Of a stretch of 64,000 nt of DNA, positions 20,834 through 31,800 are shown in pieces. Each line of letters begins with the position of its first letter. Positions within the stretch are counted from its first letter, which is position 1. The notes below the pieces were generated by a model. It was not told the origin of the DNA. It searched no databases and saw nothing but the letters and a program-made list of their open reading frames with translations. The DNA lies in the NCBI GenBank assembly GCA_002722845.1, contig PBND01000058.1, positions 18,756-82,755 of the forward strand. Direction: 5' to 3'. The DNA is from Myxococcales bacterium (lineage in GTDB: Bacteria; Myxococcota; UBA4151). A program made the position numbers and the translations under genes.

Positions 20834-23497
20834 CTAGCTGTCGTCCTCTTCCGGCGCTGATGCCTCAGGCACTTCTGTGTCCTCGCCATCGTCGGAAGCT
20901 GCCTCGACAGGTGCCTGGGAGCCATCATTGGCCGGCATCTCCGCAGCATCCCCATCCACTTCGCTCTCGCCGCTCTCCTCATCCTCATCGTCGCCGAAAT
21001 CTTGGATGCTGGCGGCTTTGCGCACCTTTGCGCCTTTATCGAGATCGATGAGGCGAACGCCTTGCGTGTTGCGCCCAATCCGACTCACTTGCTCCATACG
21101 GGTCCGGATCAGCACGCCACCGGAGGTCACCATCATCAACTCCCGGCCGTCTCGCGCCAGGAGAATGCCCACCACCTTGCCATTACGCTTGGAGGTTTGA
21201 ATGGTGATGATGCCTCGACCCCCACGGTTTTGTAGGCGGTACTGCTCCAGATCTGTGCGCTTGCCATAGCCCTTGGCGCAGATGGTGAGCAGATCTTCTT
21301 CTGGGTCGATATCCTCGGCCAAGGCGACCATGCCGACCACCTCATCGCCTTCGTCAAGCCGAATACCGCGCACCCCGCGAGTGCCCCGACCCATGGGTCG
21401 AACCTGACTCTCTTCAAATCGAATGCTCATGCCGCTGGCGGTGGCCAACATCAACTGTCCCGCACCATTGGTGATCTTCACGAAGCGAAGTTCATCGCCC
21501 TCGACGATATCCACCGCGATCAAGCCGGTGGCTCGACGGCGACTGTAGGCCATCAAGTCTGTCTTCTTGATCTGACCATTCTTCGTTGCCGTCACAACAA
21601 ACTGACCTTCTGCAAACTCGGGCACCGGCAAGATGGCGCAGATATTCTCATCCTTTTGCAGGTGCTCAAGGAGATTGACCACCGGCCGGCCGCGGGCGTT
21701 GGCACCCAACTCAGGCAGGCGATGAACCTTCAGTTGGTAGCAGACCCCCCGGTCGGTGAAGACCAGCAACATGGTGTGACTCTTCGCCACGAAGAGGTCG
21801 ACCACGGCATCTTCATCTTTGGTCGCCATCCCTCTCTTGCCCCGACCACCTCGGCGCTGAGTCCGGTAGGTATCGAGGTGGGTCCGCTTCACATAACCCT
21901 GCTCCGTCACGGTCACGACCATGGGGGCATTGGGGATCAGATCTTCTTCATCGAAGTCGGCGCTGATCTCGGCAATCTCGGTCCGACGCTCATCGCCAAA
22001 CTCACTGCGAACATCTTCGAGCTCGCCCTTAATCACGTTAAGCAGTTCGCTCACATCGCTGAGGATATGAACCAAGCGAGCGATGGTCGCACGGATGTCC
22101 TCAAGTTCGTTGAGGATCTTCTCGCGCTCCAGGCCCGTCAGACGCTGCAAACGCATATCCAGGATGGCCTTCGCTTGCAGCTCGGTCAGCCCAAAGGTCG
22201 ACTGCAGGCCAGCGCTGGCCTCCTCACCGTCCCGACTGGCCCGAATCAACTTGATGACTTCGTCGAGGTTATCGAGGGCGATCACAAAGCCCTCAAGGAT
22301 ATGCTCTCGCTCCCGAGCCTTCCTGAGTTCATAGCGGCAGCGTCGACTGACCACGTCCCGACGATGGGCGATGAACGCATCCAGCATGTCCGCCAGGGTA
22401 CAAATCTTCGGTCGGTTGTCGTGAATCCCCAGCAAGATCATACCGAAGGTGGTCTGCATGGCCGTCTGCTTGAACAGCTTGTTCAGCACCACTTCCTTGA
22501 TGGAGTCACGCTTTAGCTCGACGACCATGCGCATGCCACGGCGGTCACTCTCGTCCCGAAGGTCCGAAATCCCCTCGAGCTTCTTGTCACGAACCAACTC
22601 TGCGATCTTCTCGAGCAGTCGCGCCTTGTTGACCTGGAAAGGCAACTCGGTGGTAACGATCCGCCAACGATCATTGCCCATCTCTTCAAAATGGGTCTTT
22701 GCACGAACCCGAATAATTCCCCGACCGGTCCGATAAGCCTCCTGCGCGCCGCTCGCACTGCAGAGAATCCCCCCCGTCGGGAAGTCCGGCGCCGGAACGT
22801 GGGCAATCAATTCCTCGGTGGGACAGTCAGGATGGTCGATACGATGGAGCGTGGCGGTGACCACCTCGGTCAGGTTGTGGGGTGGAATACGGGTGGCCAT
22901 ACCCACCGCAATCCCCTCCGAGCCGTTGACCAACAGGTTCGGGAATCGGGCAGGAAAGACGAGAGGCTCGTCCAGGGTACCGTCGTAGTTCGTACCAAAA
23001 TCGACGGTTTCTTTCTCGATGTCGGCGAGAAGCATATTGGTGAGCTTCTTCATCCGCACTTCGGTGTATCGCATGGCGGCGGCGATGTCGCCGTCGACGC
23101 TACCAAAGTTCCCTTGGCCGTCGACGAGCTGGTAGCGCATGGAGAAGGGCTGAGCCATGCGCACGAGCGCATCGTAGACCGACTGGTCGCCGTGGGGGTG
23201 ATACTTACCGATCACATCACCGACGATGCGAGCTGACTTTTTGAAGGGCCGGCTCCAAGTGTTGGACAGCTCGTGTTGAGCAAAGAGCACCCGACGGTGC
23301 ACCGGCTTGAGCCCATCACGGATGTCCGGGAGCGCCCGACCAACGATCACGCTCATAGAGTACTCAAGGTAGCTCTTCTTCATCTCATCCTCGATGGTCA
23401 CGAGGGAGATGCGCTTCGCAATCTGCTGCTCCGGGATCGCTGGCAGTTCTGGGCTCTCGTCGTCGGGGTGATCCGGCGGCTGGGTATCGTCGCTCAT
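20834..23497 (-). CDS. gyrA: DNA gyrase subunit A
   Basis: An 887-residue breakage-reunion subunit. The active-site tyrosine is Tyr144 in [11 protein letters not shown]; the N-terminal core begins [18 protein letters not shown]; the C-terminal beta-pinwheel carries the gyrase-specific GyrA box (QRRGGRG). The C-terminal tail (about 55 residues) is strongly acidic, a known regulatory feature. At the quinolone-determining position (E. coli Ser83) there is Gln105 ([10 protein letters not shown]), while the Asp87 equivalent (Asp109) is kept (see finding). AAGGA 8 bases upstream supports the start at 23497. It is divergent from mrp. Confidence 0.97.
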   Translation of the reverse strand: MSDDTQPPDHPDDESPELPAIPEQQIAKRISLVTIEDEMKKSYLEYSMSVIVGRALPDIRDGLKPVHRRVLFAQHELSNTWSRPFKKSARIVGDVIGKYHPHGDQSVYDALVRMAQPFSMRYQLVDGQGNFGSVDGDIAAAMRYTEVRMKKLTNMLLADIEKETVDFGTNYDGTLDEPLVFPARFPNLLVNGSEGIAVGMATRIPPHNLTEVVTATLHRIDHPDCPTEELIAHVPAPDFPTGGILCSASGAQEAYRTGRGIIRVRAKTHFEEMGNDRWRIVTTELPFQVNKARLLEKIAELVRDKKLEGISDLRDESDRRGMRMVVELKRDSIKEVVLNKLFKQTAMQTTFGMILLGIHDNRPKICTLADMLDAFIAHRRDVVSRRCRYELRKAREREHILEGFVIALDNLDEVIKLIRASRDGEEASAGLQSTFGLTELQAKAILDMRLQRLTGLEREKILNELEDIRATIARLVHILSDVSELLNVIKGELEDVRSEFGDERRTEIAEISADFDEEDLIPNAPMVVTVTEQGYVKRTHLDTYRTQRRGGRGKRGMATKDEDAVVDLFVAKSHTMLLVFTDRGVCYQLKVHRLPELGANARGRPVVNLLEHLQKDENICAILPVPEFAEGQFVVTATKNGQIKKTDLMAYSRRRATGLIAVDIVEGDELRFVKITNGAGQLMLATASGMSIRFEESQVRPMGRGTRGVRGIRLDEGDEVVGMVALAEDIDPEEDLLTICAKGYGKRTDLEQYRLQNRGGRGIITIQTSKRNGKVVGILLARDGRELMMVTSGGVLIRTRMEQVSRIGRNTQGVRLIDLDKGAKVRKAASIQDFGDDEDEESGESEVDGDAAEMPANDGSQAPVEAASDDGEDTEVPEASAPEEDDS

Positions 23498-23498
23498 T

Positions 23499-23532
23499 CG
23501 CTTAATTCCTTAAAAGGATATGCTCTTAAGCG
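23499..23532. promoter_or_regulatory. Inverted repeat at the gyrA start
   Basis: CGCTTAA (23499-23505) and TTAAGCG (23526-23532) form a 7-base inverted repeat 20 bases apart, immediately upstream of the gyrA start, with CCTT/AAGG nested inside. It overlaps the Shine-Dalgarno region, so it could be an operator or a 5'-UTR hairpin (inference). Confidence 0.4.
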
Positions 23533-23566
23533 CATTCGGCCGGCCATCGTCAAGGACTTAATGCGT

Positions 23567-23583
23567 GCGCGCATAATGCGCGC
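23567..23583. promoter_or_regulatory. 17-base palindrome between gyrA and mrp
   Basis: GCGCGCAT and ATGCGCGC form a perfect 8-base palindrome around a central A, within a run of alternating purine-pyrimidine bases (23561-23575, 23576-23585, 23587-23592). It sits in the 162-base gyrA-mrp divergent gap and could be a repressor site or a Z-DNA-forming element. Confidence 0.6.
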
Positions 23584-23659
23584 GCTCGCGCGAGATCGCC
23601 GGTCATGCTTCTCTTGCCGGCCCTGGCACTGGCTGGCTAAGGGCGCCCACGAGGAACGA

Positions 23660-24766
23660 ATGACGATGGTGACCGAAGAAGCGATTCGAGATGCACTGAG
23701 CGCTGTGATGGACCCCGAACTTAATCAAGATTTGGTCAGTCTTGGCATGGTTGGCTCCCTCTCCATTCAGGATGACCTCGTCAGCCTGCGGATCGACCTC
23801 ACCACCCCCGCTTGCCCCCTCAAAGACAAGATTGAATCGGATGTCCGAGCGGCGCTAAACCCCTTAGGCATCGCCCAACTCGACCTCACCTTCGGGGCCC
23901 AGGTCCGCAGTCAGGCCGGTGGGCAGAAACCCCTGCTGCCAGGCATCAAGAATGTGATCGCTGTTGGTGCCGGCAAAGGCGGGGTGGGTAAATCGACCGT
24001 CGCCGTCAATCTGGCCGCTGCCCTGGCCCACTATGGTGCCTCGGTGGGTATTTTGGATGGGGACCTCTACGGCCCCTCCCTGCCCACCATGCTGAACCTC
24101 TCAGGGCCACCGCAAGTCACCGCAGATAAAAAGCTGCTGCCGATGGAAAGGCACGGACTTAAATGTGTGACCATGGGCAGCTTCGTGGCCAAAGACCAGG
24201 CCCTCGTGTGGCGGGGCCCCATGCTCAACAACGCACTGCTGCAATTCTTCAGCGATGTGATTTGGGGCGAGTTAGACTACCTCGTCATCGACCTTCCTCC
24301 CGGCACGGGGGATATCCCTCTCTCGCTCGCTCAAATGATTCCGGTGGGCGCAGCCCTCATCGTCACCACACCTCAGGCCGTGGCAGTGGATGATGTTCGC
24401 CGGGCGAAAAGCATGTTTGACCAACTGAAGATTCCCGTGGCGGGCCTGGTGGAGAACATGGCGGGCTTTACCCCCCCTGGCAGCGACCAGGTCATCCCCA
24501 TCTTCGGCGAAGGGGGCGGGGAACAGGCTGCCCAAGAATTTGGTGTTCCGTTTCTCGGCTCCTTGCCCATCGACCCCAACGTGCGAATCTGTGGTGATGG
24601 AGGGGTTCCTGTGATTCTTGAGGATCGGGACAGTCCGGTGAGCCAGGCTTTGGACAGCATGGCCCGTGGTCTCGCCGGCCGGTTAAGCGTGCTCGCCGAG
24701 ACCGGACAGAGCCCCACAGCGCCCATTCCAGTCGACAACAGTGGCAAGCCTGGATGCGCCAGCTAA
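23660..24766 (+). CDS. mrp: Mrp/ApbC-family Fe-S cluster carrier ATPase
   Basis: A 368-residue P-loop protein. The N-terminal MIP18/DUF59 domain (MDPELNQDLVSLGMVG) is followed by the deviant Walker A GAGKGGVGKSTVAVNLA, the LDGDLYGPSLP switch and DLPPGTGD. Members hold and transfer [4Fe-4S] clusters. The CxxC pair usual near the C-terminus is not obvious here (a tail Cys is present), so cluster binding may differ. The ATG at 23660 follows GAGGAACGA; the longer frame from 23273 runs over gyrA and is not used. The end overlaps the downstream lipoprotein by 13 bases. Confidence 0.93.
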   Translation: MTMVTEEAIRDALSAVMDPELNQDLVSLGMVGSLSIQDDLVSLRIDLTTPACPLKDKIESDVRAALNPLGIAQLDLTFGAQVRSQAGGQKPLLPGIKNVIAVGAGKGGVGKSTVAVNLAAALAHYGASVGILDGDLYGPSLPTMLNLSGPPQVTADKKLLPMERHGLKCVTMGSFVAKDQALVWRGPMLNNALLQFFSDVIWGELDYLVIDLPPGTGDIPLSLAQMIPVGAALIVTTPQAVAVDDVRRAKSMFDQLKIPVAGLVENMAGFTPPGSDQVIPIFGEGGGEQAAQEFGVPFLGSLPIDPNVRICGDGGVPVILEDRDSPVSQALDSMARGLAGRLSVLAETGQSPTAPIPVDNSGKPGCAS

Positions 24767-26616
24767 GCCTGCTTAGCGGCGTTGCGCTCTGCCTCTGCGG
24801 CTGCCCCGAGGAGCCGACCGGTCCGATTACAGAAGATGAAGCCAAGGCCGCTCGCTTGGATGATCAGATCAGTGACTGGCTCAGTGTCCCCTACCCGAGC
24901 GACCATTGGCGACGGGACGATGGCAGCCCTAATTTAGAAGCCTACCCAAACCCACAAGCGGCCGAGCTGGGCATCGACCTGATTCAGACGGTCGAGCAAA
25001 ATACCGTCGGTTTTGCCCTCCAGCCCACCCTCTATGTCCAGCTACCGGAGCCGGCGGGCGCCGAATTGCTCGGCCAGCACCCAGATGCCGCCCTGGAAGC
25101 GAGCAGTCCGGTGCAGCTCATCGCCCTTGATGGTGAAACGAAGCGCTTTAGTTTACGCATCGAGCATCGAAATGATCCGGGCTGGCTTGAGCCCGACCAA
25201 CTGGTGATCCACCCGCTCATCGGCGAACCCCTCGCCCCTGGGAGCCGCTACGGCCTGGTCCTCCTGAACACCCTCCGTCTCGCCAGTGGTGATGGGCTGG
25301 GGCGTAAAGCATCAGTGCAACAGGCGCTCCTGGCCGAACAAGGCCCTCAAAAGACCCACCTCGCCCCCTTAAGGGCCCGTTTGGCCGACTACGGTCTCGA
25401 TGGAAAAAGCATCGCCCTCGCCACGGTTTTTACCACCGACGAACCGGAGGCTGAACTGGCTGCGCTCTTGGAACAACTGGAGTTGAGCGCCCCGCCTACC
25501 CTGCGGGAGGCTTGGGACTACGCAGCCCGATATGACAGCTTTCGGCTCCACAATAACCGCTACGACGGCCTCCTCTTCATGCACGGCGAGAAACCCTACG
25601 CCCAAGAGGGGGGTGCCATCGAATGGCAGGATGGCTTTGCCGTACCGGCCCGCCAGAATGAACCCATGCGAGTGGCCTTCGCCCAGCCGGAAGGTGTGAT
25701 GCCACAGGGGGGGTGGCCTGTCGTCATCTACCTCCATGGGACCGGCGGGGATGTGGACAGCTTTTTGTCCGCCGGCGACCAAAGCCCCGCGGGCTTGCTG
25801 GCCCAACGAGGTCTGGCAAGCCTCGCCATCGAACAGCCGATTCATGGATTACGGGGCACCCAGGACACCAACACGGACCTGCACACCTTCAACGCCTTCA
25901 ATGCCACCAGCTCCCGCAACATCCTGCGCCAGGGCGCCTTGGATGTGATGAATCTCGTGCGGATGATTCAAGAAGGTCACCTCGACGACGAATCATGGCG
26001 TCTTAACCCCGATGCCATCATCTTTCTCGGCCACAGCCAAGGGGCCCTCGTCGGCGGCCTTCTCGCCTCTCAAACCGATGCGGTTCGCTGCTGGATCTTT
26101 TCAGGCAGTGGTGGCGGGCTGACCTATACCCTTCTCGATCGAAAGGACCCTCTCGATGTGGCTGAAATGGGCGCGACCCTCGCCCATTCTGGGCCTCTCT
26201 TTGAAGGCCATCCCGTCACCAGCCTCCTGCAGCATGCTTTCGAAGCCACGGACCCTCTATCCGCAGCGCCCCGCTGGCTAGACCGACCTGCGAGCTATCT
26301 GATGACCGTCGGATTTCAAGATGAGCAAACCCCGAAACGGGCCGGGCATGCCCTCTCCATGGCCGCGGAATTTCCCCTCCTGACACCGGTGGCGGAGACT
26401 CCCTGGCGCCACCGGCGAGATGGCTGGCCTGTCTTCGGCCCCGGCGAGATGAGTGAGACAGCGACTCGAGATGGCCACAAACGAACGGCCGGGGTCAGTC
26501 AATACCCCGAGCAGGACCACTTCACGATCTTCAGCCATGCCCGGGCGAAAATCGGCTACCTACATTTCGCCGAAACCTGTGCGGCTGGATCCCCTGAATT
26601 GCGAGCCAGGGATTAG
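24754..26616 (+). CDS. Alpha/beta-hydrolase lipoprotein
   Basis: A 620-residue lipoprotein: MRQLSLLSGVALCLCGC gives an LCGC lipobox. The C-terminal half has an alpha/beta-hydrolase core with YLHGTGGDVDSF (oxyanion region) and nucleophile elbow GHSQGALVGG; a likely catalytic His is in the late PEQDHFTIF. The N-terminal half (about 280 residues) resembles the lid or beta domain found in large bacterial esterases. Substrate unknown; extracellular ester or lipid hydrolysis is the reasonable guess. The start overlaps the mrp stop, so they may be coupled. It converges with the DUF4215 gene, with a 6-base GCCCCT/AGGGGC stem in the gap. Confidence 0.75.
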   Translation: MRQLSLLSGVALCLCGCPEEPTGPITEDEAKAARLDDQISDWLSVPYPSDHWRRDDGSPNLEAYPNPQAAELGIDLIQTVEQNTVGFALQPTLYVQLPEPAGAELLGQHPDAALEASSPVQLIALDGETKRFSLRIEHRNDPGWLEPDQLVIHPLIGEPLAPGSRYGLVLLNTLRLASGDGLGRKASVQQALLAEQGPQKTHLAPLRARLADYGLDGKSIALATVFTTDEPEAELAALLEQLELSAPPTLREAWDYAARYDSFRLHNNRYDGLLFMHGEKPYAQEGGAIEWQDGFAVPARQNEPMRVAFAQPEGVMPQGGWPVVIYLHGTGGDVDSFLSAGDQSPAGLLAQRGLASLAIEQPIHGLRGTQDTNTDLHTFNAFNATSSRNILRQGALDVMNLVRMIQEGHLDDESWRLNPDAIIFLGHSQGALVGGLLASQTDAVRCWIFSGSGGGLTYTLLDRKDPLDVAEMGATLAHSGPLFEGHPVTSLLQHAFEATDPLSAAPRWLDRPASYLMTVGFQDEQTPKRAGHALSMAAEFPLLTPVAETPWRHRRDGWPVFGPGEMSETATRDGHKRTAGVSQYPEQDHFTIFSHARAKIGYLHFAETCAAGSPELRARD

Positions 26617-26637
26617 CCCCTCCGGCCCAAGGGGCAA

Positions 26638-28743
26638 CTACCAGTGACAGCGAATATGATCGTAGTGGCCATTATTCGTGGCTTGAAGATAAGCATTCCA
26701 GTTGATGTTGTTCACGCTGATCTGGATGTTTCCACCACCAGTTAATCGGTACTGATGCCAGGTCTGGTTGCTGTTATCCTGCTGACCTGAACTTGCTTCA
26801 ACAACTCGCTCGTCGCCGGTGGCAAGCCAGCACCATTGCTGCCAGGAAGCGGGGTTCTGCTCATTGGAGTAGACCCGATAATAGCGGTTGTTATGTGCGC
26901 CCACAAACAAGCTCGGATGCCCCGTGAAATTATACTCGGCCTTGGTACAGGTTTGACCAGACCATTCACTACAGCGAACATTGATTTGTGCCCGTGTGAC
27001 CACCAATTCGGTATCGCCTGGCGTTAAACGGTTCACCTGCTGACAGGCCTCATCGCAGGCTGGACCGCCATTGGCATCACCTGCGTCGCAAGTTTCCCCG
27101 CCGTTGATAACGCCATCGCCACAGTAGGCCGCCGCTCCCGCTGCGACCTGACAGTCTTGAGCGCAAACCTCGCAAGCTTCTAGACCGTAATCACAGGCTT
27201 CCGTGACCCGGTTGCCGTCGTCGCAACCCTCCTCACCGTTGACGGCGTTGTCACCGCAAAAAGCGGTCTCCCCGAGGCTGAGCGCACAATCGGCATCACA
27301 GACCTGACAGGCCTCGAGCCCGTAGGCGCAGGTCTCAGTGATCTGGTTACCATCATCGCACTGCTCGGGACCATTGACCTGATCGTCGCCACAGTAGGCT
27401 GCAGCGCCAGCGATCTCATGGCAGTTCTCACCACAGACCTGGCAGGCTTCCAGACCATACTCGCAGGCCTCAGTGATCCGATTACCATCATCACAGCCCT
27501 CTTCGCCGTTCTGCTCGCCATCGCCACAATAAGCCACGGCGCCCGCTTCAAACTGACAGGCGGCGCCACAGACCTGGCAGGCGAGTTCGCCGTAAGCACA
27601 GGCTTCAGCGACCTGATTGCCGTCATCGCAGCCTTCCTCACCGTTCACGACCTGATCGCCGCAGTAGGTGGTTTCACCGGCCATGAGATCGCAATCAGGC
27701 CCGCAGACCTGACAGGCGAGTTCGCCGTAAGGACAGGCCTCCGCTAGCCGGTTGCCATCATCACAGCTCTCTTCACCATTTTGTAGGCCATCACCACAGT
27801 AGGCAGTAGCGCCTTCAACCAACGCACAAGAGGCATCGCAAACGAGGCAGGACTGAAGCCCATAAGCACAGGCTTCGAGCACGTCATTGGCGTCGTCGCA
27901 GGCCTCGAAGCCCGGGGCCCCAGCGTCGAGGTCCCGACGGGTGATCCCATCGCCACACTGGGCCGGGGCGCAAAAATTACGACAGGCATCAAAGTCGTCC
28001 TGGTTCCCATCATCACAGCCCTCAACACCCGTCTGCACTTGCCCGTCACCGCAACGGGCAAGGACGCAGGTGTTGAGACAACTGTCGTCATTGGCCTCAT
28101 TGCCATCGTCACAGGCTTCGCCCTCTTGAATCACACCATCACCGCAGGTGGCCGGCCGGCAGTTATTGCAGGCATCGGTGGGGTCGCCATTGCCATCGTC
28201 ACAGCCCTCACCAGGACCCACGACGCCATCACCGCAGCGGGCTTCCTCGCAGGTCGTCAAACAGGCATCGTCATCAGCCTCATTGCCATCGTCGCAAGCC
28301 TCTTCGCCTTCATGAAGCAGACCATCACCGCAGCGGGCGGCTTGGCAGTTGCTCAGACAATCATCGCCGTCGACTGTGTTGCCATCGTCACAGGCCTCAA
28401 AGTCGGGGTGGCCTTCACTCATATCCGTGCGCAAAATACCATCACCGCAAAATGCCGTTAAGCAACGGTTCGTGCAGGCGTCCGTATCCAGTTCATTGCC
28501 ATCATCACAGGCTTCAAAGCCAATCTCCTCTAAGCTGAGATCCCCCCGAGTGATGCCGTCGCCGCATTGGGCCGGCCGACAGGAGGCGGTGCAAGCGTCC
28601 GTATCGACCTCATTGCCATCGTCGCAGGCCTCACCGGCCTGAATCTCCCCATCACCACAACTCGCCTCCACCTCCCTAATCACCACCTGTTCGGGACAAG
28701 CTAGACTCAAAGCAAAGAGACAAAGGAGGGTATAACGCAACAT
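26638..28743 (-). CDS. Lipoprotein with tandem DUF4215 Cys-rich repeats
   Basis: About 701 residues. The signal [16 protein letters not shown] ends in an LSLAC lipobox. Then come seven short repeats of type CDDGNxxDxDAC..C..ARCGDG, six longer repeats of type CDDGNxxxEACxYGLxxCxVCxxxC, and one degenerate repeat; these match the DUF4215 / Myxococcus Cys-rich repeats. A different C-terminal domain of about 130 residues (Trp/Asn/Gln-rich, several Cys) is not recognised. It is a surface-exposed, disulphide-stabilised protein, perhaps adhesive or ligand-binding (inference). GGAG 6 bases before the ATG at 28743 decides the start over the upstream TTG at 28761. No enzyme motif. Confidence 0.85.
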   Translation of the reverse strand: MLRYTLLCLFALSLACPEQVVIREVEASCGDGEIQAGEACDDGNEVDTDACTASCRPAQCGDGITRGDLSLEEIGFEACDDGNELDTDACTNRCLTAFCGDGILRTDMSEGHPDFEACDDGNTVDGDDCLSNCQAARCGDGLLHEGEEACDDGNEADDDACLTTCEEARCGDGVVGPGEGCDDGNGDPTDACNNCRPATCGDGVIQEGEACDDGNEANDDSCLNTCVLARCGDGQVQTGVEGCDDGNQDDFDACRNFCAPAQCGDGITRRDLDAGAPGFEACDDANDVLEACAYGLQSCLVCDASCALVEGATAYCGDGLQNGEESCDDGNRLAEACPYGELACQVCGPDCDLMAGETTYCGDQVVNGEEGCDDGNQVAEACAYGELACQVCGAACQFEAGAVAYCGDGEQNGEEGCDDGNRITEACEYGLEACQVCGENCHEIAGAAAYCGDDQVNGPEQCDDGNQITETCAYGLEACQVCDADCALSLGETAFCGDNAVNGEEGCDDGNRVTEACDYGLEACEVCAQDCQVAAGAAAYCGDGVINGGETCDAGDANGGPACDEACQQVNRLTPGDTELVVTRAQINVRCSEWSGQTCTKAEYNFTGHPSLFVGAHNNRYYRVYSNEQNPASWQQWCWLATGDERVVEASSGQQDNSNQTWHQYRLTGGGNIQISVNNINWNAYLQATNNGHYDHIRCHW

Positions 28744-28825
28744 TTTGAACTCCATTAGCAACCCATTGAGCCCGAGACATCAAATCAGGTCAAGTCGGCC
28801 CCCGAACGGACAGAGGTAGATCTGC

Positions 28826-31800
28826 TTAGTGAAAATCTCGACTTCGCCCCTGTGCGACGGGTCCGTTGACTTCAGGTTCCCACAAGCGATGGGCGATCAG
28901 GTGCACGACACCAGACGCCACCTGTAGGCGCCCCTTCACCGCAAGAATCTGCGCGCTTTTCACAAGCAATGTGTAACGAGCAGCCACGTCTGGCCAAACC
29001 ACCACATTCACGAAGCCCTCCTCATCTTCCAGCGTGATAAAGGTAACTTTACCCTGGGGTTTTTGCCGACAGATCACCAAGCCGCAGGCCTGCTTTCGCT
29101 CGCCATCCTGACCCAGGCGCAGCTGCCCCGAAGGGACAAAACCCAAGCCCTGCCAATGGGGGCGTAAAAGGGCCATGGGATGACAACGAACACTATGCTG
29201 GGCACTGTCCTGATCCCAAGCCAACTCCTCTAAGGGGCTCAAAGCTCGAAAAGAGACTTCATTTTCTTGCGGCATCATCGCCAAAGCCCCCTCTCGGGCT
29301 TCCACCAAGGCCCCCAAAACCCACAAGGCCTGGCGACGATCGAGCCCATAAGAGGAAAAAGCATCGGCTCGAGCCAGCTGTTGCAGGACCTGCATGGGCA
29401 GCTGGCTTTGCCCCACAAAGGCACTCAGGGTGGCGGGACGCTCAACGGCTTCCAAAGCCGCTCTGTGCTTTCTCGAAAGGCCCCTGATACAACGAAAGCC
29501 CATGCGCAAACGCCACCGGCCTTCCATGGGCTCCAGGCTACAATCCCAATCGGATTGCTGGACACAGATCGCCCCCAAGGCGATTCCTTCTCGACGGGCA
29601 CTCTCCAACAAACTGGACACCGAGTAGAATCCCATGGGCTGGGCGTTGAAAAGAGCAGCATAAAAGAAAGCGGGGTAATGGCATTTGAGCCAGGCGCTGG
29701 CGTAACTGATCAGGGCAAAGCTCGCCGCATGGGACTCGGGAAACCCATACTCACCAAAGCCCTGGATCTGCTCAAAGACCCGCTGGGCGAATTCCGGCTG
29801 AATCCCCCGATCGAGCATCCCTCCAATCAATCGTTTCCGATGGTGCTCAATCCGCCCCTTGCTGCGCCAGGCCGCCATATCTCGGCGCAATTGATCCGCT
29901 TCACCAGGACTGTAACCGGCCGCGACGACGGCCAACTTCATCACCTGCTCCTGGAAGATCGGCACCCCTAAGGTGCGCTTCAAAATAGGCTCCAAACTGG
30001 GGTGCGGGTACACCACCTCCTCTTCACCACTGCGCCGACGCAGATAGGGGTGCACCATATCACCACTGATAGGGCCCGGGCGAACCAGGGCAATTTCGAC
30101 TGTGAGATCATAAAACGTACGGGGACGGAGCCGGGGCAACATGGCCATCTGCGCTCGGCTTTCCACTTGAAAGACCCCCACGCTGTCCCCCCGGCTCAAC
30201 ATGGCGTAGGTCGCCGGATCTTCCGCCGGAATGGTGGCAAGGTCATAGGCTTTGCCTTCGTGGCGAGCGATCAAACGAAAGCTCTTTTGTAACTGAGTCA
30301 GCATCCCCAAACCCAGTAAATCCACCTTAAAGAGCCCCAAAGACTCCACATCGTTTTTGTCCCACTGAATCACCGTGCGGTTCGCCATCCCGCCGGGCTC
30401 CACAGGGACCAGTTCATCCACCGGTTCGTGACCCAACAAGAAACCGCCTGGATGGGTGGAGAGGTGGCGGGGAAAGTCCAATAATTCTTGCGCTTTTTCC
30501 CCTAAGACTCGGCAGGCGGAGCTTTGAGGATCAAGACCAGCTTTTTCAAAGAGATCAGCCCCTATCTCCTTTTGAGAACGACTGAGCATCCTTGAAAGAC
30601 GGTGAAGTATATTTTGATCAATACCGATCGCTTTTCCTATGTCTTTAACTGCAGATTTAGGACGATAGCGGATAATAACGGCCACCATAGCAGCATGACG
30701 TCGACCATAGCGGTCGTACACCCACTGGATCACCTCTTCCCGGCGTTCATGTTCAATGTCTAAGTCGATATCCGGCGGCTCGGCTCGCTCCCGGGATAAG
30801 AATCGCTCAAAGAGCAGATCCATACGTACCGGGTCGATGGCGGTGATGCCTAAGCAATAACAAAGAATAGAGTTGGCGGCGGAACCTCGTCCCTGACAAA
30901 GAATTCCCGCCTCTTGGCAAAATCGAACGATCTCCCACATGGTTAAAAAGTAACCTGCGTAGTCCAGGTCTTCGATAATCCTTAACTCCCTATCGAGTTG
31001 AATCATCACGGCCTCCGGAATCCGCCCATGGTAACGGGCCTGGGCACCTTCTTGGGCCAACTGCCGCAACCAGTCCTGGGTGCTCAAACCATCGGGGAGT
31101 GCTTCAGAGGGATAGACATAGCGAAGATCGAAGAGGGAAAACGCACAGCGCCCCGTCAGCTCAAGTCCCGCCTCGATGGCCTGGGGCCAGGCCTGAAAAC
31201 GGGTTCTGAATTGGGCCGGATCCATGAGGGCATGTTCATCGTTGGGCGGCTGCCGTCCCTTCAAATCTGACAAGGTGCAACCGAGGCGCACACAGGTCAG
31301 TAGGTCCTGCAGAGGACGTCTTTGCCGGTGGTGATAAAGCACCTCATTGGCCGCAAGAAGCCGGTAGCTTGGGTGTTTTTTACACAGCGCCTGTAACGCG
31401 AGTTGCTGTTGAACCTCCTCAGGGCGTCGATGGTCACTGAGTAAAAAAAAGAGGTCATCACGGGGCCATCTTTCCGCCAAAGCCCGAAGGAGCCCCTCAT
31501 CCCAAGCGGCTCCGTCCACACATCCCAAGCTCAAACCTTCAGCCCTTAAGGACAAGAGATCGCTTCGGCTGAGCAGTGGCGCTCCCTTAGGCGCTCGCTG
31601 ACGGACCCGACTGATCAGCCGGCAGAGCTGAGCGTAACCATTTCGCTGTCGCACCCAGATCACCGCCCGTTGACCGCTCGACAGGCGAACAGAGGCGCCT
31701 ATTTGTAATCTCAAGTCTAAGGCCCGGGCAGCAACGGCGGCCCGAACCTGACCGTAAAAGCCCATCTCATCGGTCAAAGCCAAGGCAGCTAAGCCTAAAT

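Noticed and set aside
26616..26637. Terminator between hydrolase and DUF4215 genes
   Set aside because: Only a 6-base GCCCCT/AGGGGC stem with no T-tract; too weak to list as a terminator.
27120..28700. CRISPR-like regular repeats
   Set aside because: The periodicity is imperfect and explained by protein-coding DUF4215 repeats; no constant repeats with unique spacers.
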